Source of the DNA: a virus
IMG/VR virus record: IMGVR_UViG_3300025648_000015
Span: 1-64,000 of that record
Reading direction: 5' to 3' (one strand)
DNA: 64,000 nt
Below the pieces are notes generated by a model, which saw only the letters and a program-made list of their open reading frames with translations, was not told the DNA's origin and searched no databases. Below, one piece after another: positions 9,580 through 18,265 of this stretch; positions within the stretch are counted from its first letter, which is position 1, and each line of letters opens with the position of its first letter. The translations under genes and the position numbers were made by a program.

Positions 9580-11961
9580 ATGTCGCAAAAAGACTGGAGT
9601 GCTTCAGCGGAATTTAACCGTATGAAGTCAGCCGGTATTACACTACCTAAGAACCCTATTGCTGGGCGTGTAGCCGCACGTGACATGTTAAAGCGTGCCG
9701 CAACACCTGGATCGATGATGAATGAAGTCGGTCCTATGGCAGCCGCTATGGGTGGCACTACGCAAGGTCGTGATCGACTAAATAAACTTGGTAGCAGTGG
9801 TCACATTAATCTAGAAGGTATTGCTAACACTCCCAATCGTAGATTAGCTGCAGCAACTGGATCAGATGCTCAATGGGCATTACCAAAACTGCATGACCCA
9901 TTTGAATACTGGCGTGAACGCACCTGGTGGTTCAATATGGAGGACCCAGATGAACAAACACGTAAGATCAGAGACTGGGCCAGACTTCTCTACACGACTC
10001 ATCATTTGGTTCCTGGACTTATTGATATCTATACGAGATTCCCACTCTTAGACATTGAATTAGTTCACCCAGATAAGCGTATTAGCGATTTCTACAACGA
10101 CCTTTTCTTCGATGGTCTTAATTACAATGAATTTCTTTATGACCTTGGTCGTGAACACTGGACCGTTGGTGAAGTGTTTGCTATGGGTTCTTGGCACGAT
10201 GGTATCGGTGCTTGGGAAGAAGATGAGATTATCAACCCAAACGATGTTATTGTTGCAAAGAACAGAGCTCTAAGAACTTATCAATACCACGTTAAAGTAC
10301 CTGAAGAGATTAAGCGTCTTATTGAACGCCGTGATCCCCCTCAGGAGTATGCAATGCTTATGCAACTTTACCCAGATGTTGTTGCGTGGGCTCGCCAAGA
10401 TAAAGAAATCCCTGTTTCAGATGTAATTATGAAGCAGATCAAATTTAAGACTAACCCTTGGAGCGAGCATGGTACTCCTATTCTTTTACGTGCTTTTCGT
10501 ATGCTTATGCTGGAAGAGAGCCTCAACGCTGCTCAGGATGCTATTGCTGACAGACTCTATTCTCCTCTTATTCTTGCTACTCTTGGTCTCCCGGACGTAG
10601 ACCAAGATGGTCCATGGATCCCAGACGCTCAAGAACTTCAATCATTGCGTGATGACTTGTCTATGGCAATCAACTCAGACTTCCGTTTAATGACTTACCA
10701 CCATGGACTAACGATCCAGAATGCATTTGGTCGTGAGAGCATGCCTCGACTTGACCAAGACTTTCTCCGTGTACAAACTAATGTTATGGGTGTATTCGGA
10801 ATTGGTAGTGACCTTATCCAAGGTGGTCAAGGTGGAACATATGCATCAGGTGCACTTAACCGAGAGTTAATTACTCAGATGCTCTCTACCTACCAGCACA
10901 AGATTGAACAATTTATTCGTAGTCGCATGGAACCAGTAGCAGAAAGACAAGGTCACTATGAAATGCGCAATGTCGGTGGTCAAATGGTTCCTGTTATGGA
11001 AACTGTTCTCATGGTTGATGAGGAAACAGGTGCTGAATACGTTGAAGAACGTCCAAAGCTAGCCATTCCAGAAGTTCGTTTCCGTAGTATGAACCTACGT
11101 GACGAGACAGTAGAACGTGGATTCCTACAGCAGTTGAGTGCTTCAGGATTCCCAATTTCCCTCAGCACTCTTGCAGTCAATATTCCAATTGACTTTGATG
11201 ATGAAATTGAATCACGTAAAGAAGAAAAAATTAAGACGGTTGTTGCTGAGCAGCAGTTCAAGAAAGAACTGTTCAATCGTCTATATACGCTACAACTACC
11301 TATTCCACCGGAATATGTACAGGAATACCAGGCCTACCTTGCCATGTTGGAAGATCCATCACTAGGAGCACAATTAGCTCCTGGTGCTATGGCTGGTCTT
11401 GTTACACCCCCAAGCGCACCTAATATGACTGGCAATACTGCTGGTAATAGCGATGCTGCTGCAGGAGCACAAGTCTACCCAAGTATCAACCAAGAGGCAG
11501 CACAAGAACGTCAACGTCCTGAAGAATCATACGAACAAAGAAAGTCTCAACCTAAGCCTTCTAAAAAAGGTCCAAAGAATGGTCCTAAAAAGAAGACAGC
11601 GTCAGTCGCTGGTTGGGATGAATATGATGATGATTCATTCGAGACGGTTACTTATGGCGACCGTATGAAATTTGCTGTACCTTTTGAACAAAAAAAGCGC
11701 AAGCGTATGAAGCTTGCTAAAGGTATGAGAATTATCGCTGACGGTAGCTACGAAAAGTTTAACGAAGACGAATTTAAGCAACACCTTGCGAATGCATTGA
11801 ACGATGATGATTCAATGATACAAACACCAAGCAATCCAGCGCATTCAGGAAATCCTATTGCTGATTCAGCTGGTAAGAATTCTGCTGGCGGAGATAGTGG
11901 ATTTGATGATCCAGCTATCATACAAACTGATCCAACAAAAGAAACAGGATCAGAACAATAA
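9580..11961 (+). CDS. Portal protein
   Basis: A 793-residue protein with the features of a phage portal, the dodecameric ring through which DNA enters and leaves the head. After a 90-residue N-terminal arm come aromatic-rich segments (FEYWRERTWWF, RDWARLLYTTHHLVPGLIDIY), a helical wing, and a segment with MQADR-like pattern (AAQDAIADRLYSPLI). The FGIGSDLIQGG and TYASGALNRE motifs near residues 405-430 are typical of portal clip/stem regions. The C-terminal 150 residues are Pro/Gly/Lys-rich and probably disordered. Length and position upstream of the prohead protease, scaffold and capsid fit the assignment. Confidence 0.8.
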   Translation: MSQKDWSASAEFNRMKSAGITLPKNPIAGRVAARDMLKRAATPGSMMNEVGPMAAAMGGTTQGRDRLNKLGSSGHINLEGIANTPNRRLAAATGSDAQWALPKLHDPFEYWRERTWWFNMEDPDEQTRKIRDWARLLYTTHHLVPGLIDIYTRFPLLDIELVHPDKRISDFYNDLFFDGLNYNEFLYDLGREHWTVGEVFAMGSWHDGIGAWEEDEIINPNDVIVAKNRALRTYQYHVKVPEEIKRLIERRDPPQEYAMLMQLYPDVVAWARQDKEIPVSDVIMKQIKFKTNPWSEHGTPILLRAFRMLMLEESLNAAQDAIADRLYSPLILATLGLPDVDQDGPWIPDAQELQSLRDDLSMAINSDFRLMTYHHGLTIQNAFGRESMPRLDQDFLRVQTNVMGVFGIGSDLIQGGQGGTYASGALNRELITQMLSTYQHKIEQFIRSRMEPVAERQGHYEMRNVGGQMVPVMETVLMVDEETGAEYVEERPKLAIPEVRFRSMNLRDETVERGFLQQLSASGFPISLSTLAVNIPIDFDDEIESRKEEKIKTVVAEQQFKKELFNRLYTLQLPIPPEYVQEYQAYLAMLEDPSLGAQLAPGAMAGLVTPPSAPNMTGNTAGNSDAAAGAQVYPSINQEAAQERQRPEESYEQRKSQPKPSKKGPKNGPKKKTASVAGWDEYDDDSFETVTYGDRMKFAVPFEQKKRKRMKLAKGMRIIADGSYEKFNEDEFKQHLANALNDDDSMIQTPSNPAHSGNPIADSAGKNSAGGDSGFDDPAIIQTDPTKETGSEQ

Positions 11962-11995
11962 GAAGATTTATAATCATTCTTATAACGCACTAATT

Positions 11996-12017
11996 AATAG
12001 ATATCATATTATCTATT
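11996..12017 (+). terminator. Possible weak terminator hairpin after portal gene
   Basis: AATAGATA (11996-12003) and TATCTATT (12010-12017) are perfect complements separated by six bases, ending in TTTT. The stem is entirely AT-rich apart from one pair, so termination would be weak. The ribosome binding site of the next gene (GGAG) lies directly after it, so it may instead modulate initiation. Confidence 0.3.
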
Positions 12018-12030
12018 TTGGAGAATATAT

Positions 12031-12219
12031 ATGAGCACGCTCTTTAATAATGAAACACCACGCATTCTTCCTAAGACAGCTTTTGATAAGAAAAGTTTTC
12101 TTGAGATCGTTAGTCCACTAGTAAAGCTAGACATTATTAAAGAAGGCGAAGGCCGTAAGTGCCGCAATGCTCACAAACTTGATCTTACTAATAGTATTTA
12201 CGAAAAAATTGATGAATAA
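12031..12219 (+). CDS. Small hypothetical protein
   Basis: A 62-residue basic protein with a good GGAG site upstream. The only visible pattern is a helix-rich segment followed by EGRKCRNAHKLDLT, which does not match a family known to me. It abuts the next gene with two bases between stop and start. Confidence 0.55.
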   Translation: MSTLFNNETPRILPKTAFDKKSFLEIVSPLVKLDIIKEGEGRKCRNAHKLDLTNSIYEKIDE

Positions 12220-12221
12220 GT

Positions 12222-12560
12222 ATGTTAGCATCCTCATTCTTCAATTCTTCAAATGTATGGTTTGGCTACATAGCTAATGCTTTCTTTACCGTAGGTGCTC
12301 TTGCAGCATTAGCTAAAGTTGTTCAAAAGTATTTTACTCATCACAGTTCTAAAGAGCTAAGCCGTATTGAAGAAGAACTTGCTGTTACTAAAGCAGATAT
12401 GGACGACAAGCTAGAACAGTTACTTTCTCAGCACCGCAATAATGGTGGATCTAGTTCTAAAGATCAGTGGGACCGTGTAGAGAAAAAGGTTGACGGCATT
12501 GGCCGTGATTTGAACCGTCATCTAGGTTACCACGAAGGTTTACTAGATGCGGACGATTAA
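12222..12560 (+). CDS. Small membrane protein with coiled coil
   Basis: A 112-residue protein. Residues 12-34 form a likely single transmembrane helix (WFGYIANAFFTVGALAALAK). A long charged helix with heptad-like spacing follows (about 45-105), broken by a short Asn/Gly/Ser linker near 78. One membrane segment plus a cytoplasmic coiled coil is compatible with a holin accessory or a membrane sensor, but nothing identifies it. It overlaps the next gene, also a membrane protein, by 14 bases. Confidence 0.6.
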   Translation: MLASSFFNSSNVWFGYIANAFFTVGALAALAKVVQKYFTHHSSKELSRIEEELAVTKADMDDKLEQLLSQHRNNGGSSSKDQWDRVEKKVDGIGRDLNRHLGYHEGLLDADD

Positions 12561-12927
12561 GAAGGTAAGTCACTGGGACTTCCACCCAGAGGTAAGATCT
12601 GGCAACGAAAGAACTTTAGGTGAAAAAGCTGCCGATGTTATGCGTCACGGCATGGGATCATGGCCTTTTGTTTTTTCATTTGTAATTATTATGGCAGCAT
12701 GGATGTTTTATAACGGTATGTCAAAACATCCTTTTGATGTTTATCCGTTTATTCTTCTCAACCTTATGCTTTCAACATTGGCAGGATTGCAAGGAGCTAT
12801 CCTTTTAATTGCTGCTAAAAGAGCAGATCGTATTGCTGCAGAATTAGCTGCGTATCATTTAAAGGTAAGTGAAGATCACCAAGATATGCTACAACAATTG
12901 ACTGAACTATTAAAAAATAAAATTTAA
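12547..12927 (+). CDS. DUF1003-like membrane protein
   Basis: A 126-residue protein. The N-terminal segment ERTLGEKAADVMRHGMGSW leads into two transmembrane helices at about residues 38-56 and 68-90, followed by a charged helix. The motif FDVYPFILLNLMLSTLAGLQ is the characteristic core of the DUF1003 family of small bacterial inner-membrane proteins, whose function is unknown. In a phage it could be a holin-like or superinfection protein. It is translationally linked to the upstream membrane protein. The start at 12547 is the only ATG available. Confidence 0.7.
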   Translation: MRTIKKVSHWDFHPEVRSGNERTLGEKAADVMRHGMGSWPFVFSFVIIMAAWMFYNGMSKHPFDVYPFILLNLMLSTLAGLQGAILLIAAKRADRIAAELAAYHLKVSEDHQDMLQQLTELLKNKI

Positions 12928-12986
12928 CACAACTTTAAACATTACAACGATGTAACGCAACTGTTAGCTTATCAAAGGCTTTGAAG

Positions 12987-13646
12987 ATGATAAAATTTGG
13001 TGCACCCACTGTAACCCTAATGGGAAGAGAGACTCTTGCTGGCCATAGCCAGTCTATTGAGCTGCACAACGTTACATTAGATGATTTTGATTTTACACCA
13101 GAACCTGGTTATGTTTATGCGGTGTCTAGAGCTATTAGTTCTAGAGTAAATGCTAACTACGACGCTTGGCCTGTAGACCAGATCAAGAAAAGCTACCGCA
13201 CTTTTGTTGGAAGACCAATCTATGTAGAACACAATAACAGTGATCCAGAGCGTGCTCGAGGAGTTATCCTCGATGCTGTTTATCGTGAATCTAAGCTAGC
13301 AAGTGGTATTACTGATGCTAGTGTTTATTGCTTGATGGAAGTTGATGCGCAATCATTTCCTAAATTAGCAAACGCAATTATGGAGGGACAGCTTAATGCA
13401 GTAAGCATGGGAGCTGATGTAGAAGGCACACAATGCAGTGCCTGTGGTAAGTACGCTAGCAAGCCTGCTGAGTACTGCACCCACATCCCTCGTTTAAAAG
13501 GTCGCAATGTAACTGTTTACAAACAAGGGAAGCGTATTGACAGCCTTGTTTATGAAAGTTGCATTAAGCCAAATTTCTTCGAGCTTAGCTTTGTTTTTGA
13601 ACCAGCTGATGAGAGTGCTTGGCTACTGCAGAAGAAACGTTATTAA
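12987..13646 (+). CDS. Prohead (capsid maturation) protease
   Basis: A 219-residue protein of the serine-type prohead protease superfamily (T4 gp21-like), which cleaves scaffold and capsid proteins inside the immature head. The histidine candidate is H82 in FVGRPIYVEHN and the serine candidate is S140 in NAVSMGADV; both contexts are typical. An inserted zinc site (C150, C153, C164, H166) follows the serine, as in many proteases from large phages. I use the ATG at 12987, placed after AAAGG, rather than the in-frame TTG at 12981. Location between portal and capsid supports the call. Confidence 0.8.
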   Translation: MIKFGAPTVTLMGRETLAGHSQSIELHNVTLDDFDFTPEPGYVYAVSRAISSRVNANYDAWPVDQIKKSYRTFVGRPIYVEHNNSDPERARGVILDAVYRESKLASGITDASVYCLMEVDAQSFPKLANAIMEGQLNAVSMGADVEGTQCSACGKYASKPAEYCTHIPRLKGRNVTVYKQGKRIDSLVYESCIKPNFFELSFVFEPADESAWLLQKKRY

Positions 13647-13648
13647 CA

Positions 13649-14293
13649 ATGCCAATCCTTAAAGTTTCTGAAACTCTAAGAAAAATGGCATTGGAATTAG
13701 TTCGTGTACCTATTTCCATTCTTGGTGACTGCCCGCAGTGCCAAGGAAATGGTTACAGAGATGGTATTTGCCCGGATTGTAATTACATCGATCCTAGGGT
13801 TATGGATGCTATCAACGAGTGGCAACAGGCTCAAGGTATTCAACAAAAAGCTGCTTTTAGAAGTTTGTCTTTTGTAGATATGTTACCTGATGTTTCAAAA
13901 GCAAAGGTAAAATGCCCAAAATGTGGTGACCTTACATTTAACAATGATTCGCTTAAAAAAGGTGAATTATCAGGATCTTGCGAAAATCCTGGATGTGGTC
14001 ATGAAATTGCTGGAGCTTTAGGATTTAAAAGACCTAAGTTTCTGGGTATAGATCCTAGGATGATGAAAAAAGTTCAACGTAACTTTTTGAGTCCTGCAGG
14101 AATAAAGATCGAAAAAAATAAAAACAAGCTAAAAGAAAGTTCCAAGGATGTTTCTGATCTTGGTGCTTTACAAGATGATTCAATGAACGCTAGCATGGAT
14201 GCAACGACTCGCATGAAGAATATGCTCCAGCAAAGTGCTCAAATGGATGCACAAAATAAAAACGACGAAAACGCCGAAAGCAAGGAGCTATAA
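13649..14293 (+). CDS. Double zinc-ribbon protein in head module
   Basis: A 214-residue protein starting two bases after the protease stop; a longer frame from a TTG at 13619 would overlap the protease and is unlikely. It has two zinc ribbons: CPQC...CPDC around residues 24-41, and CPKC...CENPGCGHE around 90-120. A Lys-rich helical C-terminus follows. It could be a head-core or internal protein, given its place between protease and scaffold, but no known family is evident. It shares a one-base TAATG junction with the next gene. Confidence 0.65.
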   Translation: MPILKVSETLRKMALELVRVPISILGDCPQCQGNGYRDGICPDCNYIDPRVMDAINEWQQAQGIQQKAAFRSLSFVDMLPDVSKAKVKCPKCGDLTFNNDSLKKGELSGSCENPGCGHEIAGALGFKRPKFLGIDPRMMKKVQRNFLSPAGIKIEKNKNKLKESSKDVSDLGALQDDSMNASMDATTRMKNMLQQSAQMDAQNKNDENAESKEL

Positions 14294-15645
14294 TGAGCCG
14301 TTTCGATGATGAGCTGATCAAGCAGGCAGACAATGCCTACCAGCAACAGGTAGGAGAGGGTAAGACAACAACTCCTCGCCAAGAACCATACAACCAAGTT
14401 GACACTATCAATCTTGACAGTGGCTTTGGTGCTCCTGAAAAGGCACCAGCTCCTGTTGATGAAGTTGCTGACTGGATTGCTAACCAACCAATGATGCGTC
14501 AAATAGATGTTCGTGACCTTGACGCTGCCGACCAAGGTGAAATCATTGGTGGGCCTGGTTCAAGTGCTGTTTACGCAGAAGGAGGACCAGTGTATGCTGG
14601 AAAGAACCCAATCGATGAAAGTCTTTACAATGTTTACAAGTCTTCACGTGAAATCCGTGATGCAATTGAAGCACAAACTGATTTTGACTTCTCTAACCTA
14701 ATTACTGCTGCTAATGATGCAGCTACTGTTCTTCGTTTCGCTAGCGCCAACGATGAAGTTAATCAAGTTGTTGGTACTGTTGCTAGTATTGTTCTTGACA
14801 TTGAGAACGACCTTGCTACTACTGGTGACTACCGCCAAGCTTCATCTGATCTAACTCAGCTTGAGAGCCTTCTAGAAGACATCAACAAGTTTGCTACCGC
14901 TGATGGTGATACTGACGACAAGAAGTCTGAAGGCGATGCAGTTGCTGATTCAGACGACAATAAGACTGCTAAGAAGAAGTCTGAAGACGAAGACGAAGAC
15001 GAAGAAGAAGAATGCAAGAATTGCAAGGGCAAAGGTTGCGACAAGTGCAAGAAGTCAAAGAAGAAAGCTTCTAACGGTAACCAAGAATCACTTCAAGTTG
15101 TAGACGTTCGCGATCTAGATGATCAAGCTGGCGTTTGGGACCGTGATGAACTCATGGCTGCTGACCACAAAACTGATGTTCTTGTGCCTGAAGATGTAAA
15201 CGGTGAAGACGCCGGTTACGTACCATTCTACAATGATGGTGCTGAAACTGGTCGCACACCACAAGAAGACGAAGATCGTACCCCATGGCCTTACGATGGC
15301 ACTAACCCTGCCCTCGCTCCATACGCCGGTACAGTCGCCGCGGTACAAGCCTCACGTGAGAAGATTTTTGAAAGTCTTCAAATCGTAGAGCGTCTTGAGA
15401 AGCTTGGAATGGTCCAACACGATGACCGTGCTAAGCACATCGCAAAGTTTGAGCAAATGTCGGATGCAAAGCTTGCTGGATTCAAAGCTAGCCTCGACAT
15501 GCTCGAAGAGTCTGGGGCCCGTCAACCCCGGAGCCAGAAAGTGGCAAGTGGAAGTAATCGCTTGCCAGAAATGGGTCGGTTGACAACGGCCTCAACAGTT
15601 ACTCGTCAGGACATTCAGTCTGACGATTGGCTGATGACACTTTAA
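14293..15645 (+). CDS. Probable scaffold / head core protein
   Basis: A 450-residue, mostly helical and strongly acidic protein between the protease and capsid genes, the usual place for a scaffolding protein. Residues about 205-260 are a run of Asp, Glu and Lys, interrupted by a Cys cluster (CKNCKGKGCDKCKK) that may bind zinc. Near-duplicate phrases VDVRDLD and IDVRDLD occur around residues 73 and 272, suggesting internal duplication. Removal by the prohead protease is expected for such a protein but not shown here. Confidence 0.55.
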   Translation: MSRFDDELIKQADNAYQQQVGEGKTTTPRQEPYNQVDTINLDSGFGAPEKAPAPVDEVADWIANQPMMRQIDVRDLDAADQGEIIGGPGSSAVYAEGGPVYAGKNPIDESLYNVYKSSREIRDAIEAQTDFDFSNLITAANDAATVLRFASANDEVNQVVGTVASIVLDIENDLATTGDYRQASSDLTQLESLLEDINKFATADGDTDDKKSEGDAVADSDDNKTAKKKSEDEDEDEEEECKNCKGKGCDKCKKSKKKASNGNQESLQVVDVRDLDDQAGVWDRDELMAADHKTDVLVPEDVNGEDAGYVPFYNDGAETGRTPQEDEDRTPWPYDGTNPALAPYAGTVAAVQASREKIFESLQIVERLEKLGMVQHDDRAKHIAKFEQMSDAKLAGFKASLDMLEESGARQPRSQKVASGSNRLPEMGRLTTASTVTRQDIQSDDWLMTL

Positions 15646-15671
15646 TCATCCCTAACTAAGGAGAAAGAAAA

Positions 15672-16190
15672 ATGCTGCAACTAAATAGCGTAGCTAACGT
15701 TGGGGTTCACCGTACGTGTACTCCATTGTACGAAAAGTACGAGGCTACTCCATACAACACGTTCCTGGACCCATCAGACACAACCAATATCTACTCAGGT
15801 ATGGTTATGTACCGTACCGGACCTGACACAGTAGCCAATGCTGGTACTGCTGTTACCGTTACTGGTGCAAAGCCTTTCGGTTTGTCTGCCCTTGACCGTA
15901 ACCCAAACATTGATGACGTAACTCAGGTTGGAATTAACGCATGGGCTGTATGGCTCGGCGGTTCTAACGCCTTCTTTACGCTCACTGCTCCGGCTTTTGA
16001 CACAACTCAAGCTTACAACGTTCTTACTACTGGTGTGCGTACACTTCTGTACACTAACGCCAATGGTCAGATCACTTCAGCTTCAGGTACTGCAAGTACT
16101 CTTGGTGCTGTTCCAGTAGCTGAGTTGATTGATGTAATCAGCCCAACGCAGATCACTGTTCGTCTAATCCCATTCGGCGCTACCGCCTAA
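15672..16190 (+). CDS. Probable capsid decoration protein
   Basis: A 172-residue beta-rich protein with an AAGGAG site upstream, directly before the major capsid gene. The size, the Gly/Thr/Val-rich alternating pattern and the segment VTGAKPFGLSALDRN resemble head-decoration proteins that bind the outer capsid surface in many phages. No enzymatic motif. The assignment rests on size, composition and position. Confidence 0.55.
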   Translation: MLQLNSVANVGVHRTCTPLYEKYEATPYNTFLDPSDTTNIYSGMVMYRTGPDTVANAGTAVTVTGAKPFGLSALDRNPNIDDVTQVGINAWAVWLGGSNAFFTLTAPAFDTTQAYNVLTTGVRTLLYTNANGQITSASGTASTLGAVPVAELIDVISPTQITVRLIPFGATA

Positions 16191-16214
16191 GGGTTTTTGA
16201 AAGGAAATATAATA

Positions 16215-17228
16215 ATGAGTTCAATTACTCCTAATGGTGCTGTAGCCGATCACTTGGCTCCACGTACTGCTAAGAAGTCTGACGATTATGTTGCAAGCAT
16301 TGTAGAGGCTCAAGAGCGTCTCGCTTCAGCAACTGGTCGTAAGACAGCTACTCGTGAAGAGAAGCAACGCCGTCTTGCAGGAATCCTTGCAGACAAGGAC
16401 AACTACATGGTCCGTCTCGGACAGGGTATGATTGGTCCTATCCAGCTTAAGCTTCGTTACCAGGGTATGACCCGTAACGTTCTTCTGGAAGATCCACTAA
16501 CACCTGGTGTCCCAGTTATGTACGATGTACTTGACGAATACGGTCAGGCTTACATTCTTTCTGGTAATGAAGGTGAAGTTCGCGTCACCCCATTCGAAGG
16601 TAAGAAAGTTCCAGTCCGTTTGTTCCGTATTGCTACATTCCCTCAAATTAAGAAGGAAGACCTCTGGTACCTACGTGTTAACATCGTTGAATACGCTCAG
16701 GACATGTCAAAGCAAGCTATCATGATGCAGGAAGACGCACGTCTTATCACTGTTCTTGAAGCTGCTATTAACAACTACGCAGTTGACCCTAACCACACTG
16801 TTTCACCTAACCACATCGTTAACGAGCTTTCAGGATACATTACTCCTGACTCACTCTACGACCTCGTGGCTTTGATTGAAGTTCACCAGTTGGAGGCTTC
16901 ACGTCTATTGTTCAACCCAATTGACTACCGTGACCTCTACAAGTGGGACATCAACCAAACAGGTTGGGCATTCAAGGACCGCGTTGTTGCCGGTGAGCGT
17001 ATCGTTCAATTCGGTGGCTTCCAAGTACAACGTTCAATCGAAGTACCACAGGGTACAGTTTACATGACACCATCACCAGAATTCCTCGGTGTGTTCCCAG
17101 TTATGTACTCACTCGATGTTGAAGAGAACCACACACCTGAGAAGTTCCACAAGGGATGGGTAATGGACGAGCTCGTTTCAGAGATCGTACTCAACCCACG
17201 TGGTCTTGGTAAGATCGTTAAGGCTTAG
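16215..17228 (+). CDS. Major capsid protein
   Basis: A 337-residue protein with an AAAGGA site and ATG at 16215 (the in-frame TTG at 16197 is rejected). The N-terminal 55 residues are helical and charged, like the protease-removed arm of HK97-fold capsids. The rest shows long helix and beta-strand content, ending with a domain containing GVFPVMYSLDVEENHTPE. It resembles capsid proteins of large contractile-tailed phages of Gram-positive hosts. Gene order (protease, scaffold, decoration, capsid) supports it. It is followed by a 160-base spacer with predicted hairpins. Confidence 0.8.
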   Translation: MSSITPNGAVADHLAPRTAKKSDDYVASIVEAQERLASATGRKTATREEKQRRLAGILADKDNYMVRLGQGMIGPIQLKLRYQGMTRNVLLEDPLTPGVPVMYDVLDEYGQAYILSGNEGEVRVTPFEGKKVPVRLFRIATFPQIKKEDLWYLRVNIVEYAQDMSKQAIMMQEDARLITVLEAAINNYAVDPNHTVSPNHIVNELSGYITPDSLYDLVALIEVHQLEASRLLFNPIDYRDLYKWDINQTGWAFKDRVVAGERIVQFGGFQVQRSIEVPQGTVYMTPSPEFLGVFPVMYSLDVEENHTPEKFHKGWVMDELVSEIVLNPRGLGKIVKA

Positions 17229-17242
17229 TCTTAACACATCTA

Positions 17243-17279
17243 GGTGGGGTATAGGTTATATAATAGCTTATACCTCACC
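17243..17279 (+). terminator. Hairpin downstream of the capsid gene
   Basis: GGTGGGGTATA (17243-17253) pairs with TATACCTCACC (17269-17279) over eleven pairs with one G-U. It is 14 bases past the capsid stop. No U-run follows, so it may be a partial terminator or a 3'-end stabiliser of the abundant capsid mRNA rather than a classic intrinsic terminator. Confidence 0.5.
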
Positions 17280-17325
17280 AGGATGTAAAACTCGCATTAA
17301 AGAAATACCCTCGAAGTTGCAATAA

Positions 17326-17367
17326 CTAGGTATCGAAAATCTCTTTACCTACCTAGGGAGAAATCCC
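17326..17367 (+). promoter_or_regulatory. Structured 5' leader of the next gene
   Basis: CTAGGT (17326-17331) can pair with ACCTAG (17351-17356). An adjacent mini-hairpin GGGA-GAAA-TCCC (17356-17367) has a GNRA-type tetraloop. The two structures share base 17356, so only one of them forms fully at a time. They sit 20-60 bases upstream of the 17389 start. No convincing -35/-10 pair is visible in this spacer, so whether a promoter lies here is open. Confidence 0.3.
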
Positions 17368-17388
17368 CTTGAAGATAGGAGCATTAAA

Positions 17389-17955
17389 ATGGCAAGAACA
17401 GTATCACGTAGTGGTGACAATGGCGAATCAACTCCAGTTCCAGTAGTGGACTTGGGTGGATATGTTGAAGATCACCGTCCGGATCCTGCTGATCTAAGCA
17501 AGGCTCGTGCAGCTGCACCAGTCGCTTTCACCGGTATGCAAGAAATTAACACTGCAGACTGGATTGAGAACTTGATGGACAGTGGAACGGTGTTTTCTAA
17601 TCCTAAGGGTAGCTTTAAACTAGCTGGCCTTGGATACCACGGAAGCATCCAACCTATTCCAACTGAGATCCGCCAGGACCCATATGTACTGAGAGCCGTA
17701 CAACGTGGCCGCATTGCTTTCCTCAGCGAAGAGCAGGCTATGAATAAGATCGCTGATTTGAAGGATGAAAACAGTACTAGTGAAAGTCACATGGATCACC
17801 TCCGTGACAGTCTAGCTGCTGGTGCTAGTGACAACAATGGCATGTACAAGATTGACTTGCCAGATGAAGCTGAACCAAAGGGACCAAGCCAGTCTTGGGA
17901 ACAGGTTTGGGACAATAGCACAAGCACTCCTACTAAGCCTAAGAAGAACGCATAA
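17389..17955 (+). CDS. Hypothetical protein after capsid gene
   Basis: A 188-residue polar protein with an AGGAG site. It contains a central segment (about 55-120) with GSFKLAGLGYHGS and DPYVLRAVQRGRIAFLSEEQA, which looks folded and helical, and a Pro/Lys-rich tail. It may be a head or neck protein. No family recognised. Confidence 0.6.
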   Translation: MARTVSRSGDNGESTPVPVVDLGGYVEDHRPDPADLSKARAAAPVAFTGMQEINTADWIENLMDSGTVFSNPKGSFKLAGLGYHGSIQPIPTEIRQDPYVLRAVQRGRIAFLSEEQAMNKIADLKDENSTSESHMDHLRDSLAAGASDNNGMYKIDLPDEAEPKGPSQSWEQVWDNSTSTPTKPKKNA

Positions 17956-17997
17956 CAACCGGTGGACTGCAAAGCTCCACCCTTATAAGGAGCTTAA

Positions 17998-18264
17998 ATG
18001 AGCGACGAAATTAAGAACACAGTTAAGCCTAGTAACGTTGGTGCTGAGCCTGTTGGCGCAGTAATCCCAAGCGGTACAGTGCTCAGCGGTACAACAATCT
18101 ATAATGAACCATGGTTCAGTGTTTGGTTGCCACAGACATTCCCTGGAACTGTTACTGGTGGTGTAGCACAACCTACCTTGAGCGGTACTGGTTACCAAGG
18201 TGCAAACAATGTCGGTCTGGTATTCCAGAACGATCAATACAACACAACCGTGAGAGGATTCTAA
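17998..18264 (+). CDS. Small hypothetical protein
   Basis: An 88-residue protein rich in Gly, Thr, Val and Asn with no charged clusters after residue 20, suggesting a beta structure exposed on the virion. AAGGAG lies upstream. It ends one base before the next gene. Confidence 0.55.
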   Translation: MSDEIKNTVKPSNVGAEPVGAVIPSGTVLSGTTIYNEPWFSVWLPQTFPGTVTGGVAQPTLSGTGYQGANNVGLVFQNDQYNTTVRGF

Positions 18265-18265
18265 C

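Noticed and set aside
14856-15050. Serine-rich ORF on the minus strand (and similar minus-strand frames elsewhere)
   Set aside because: It is the complement of the acidic GAA/GAC-rich stretch of the scaffold gene. All minus-strand frames here are antisense shadows without ribosome binding sites.
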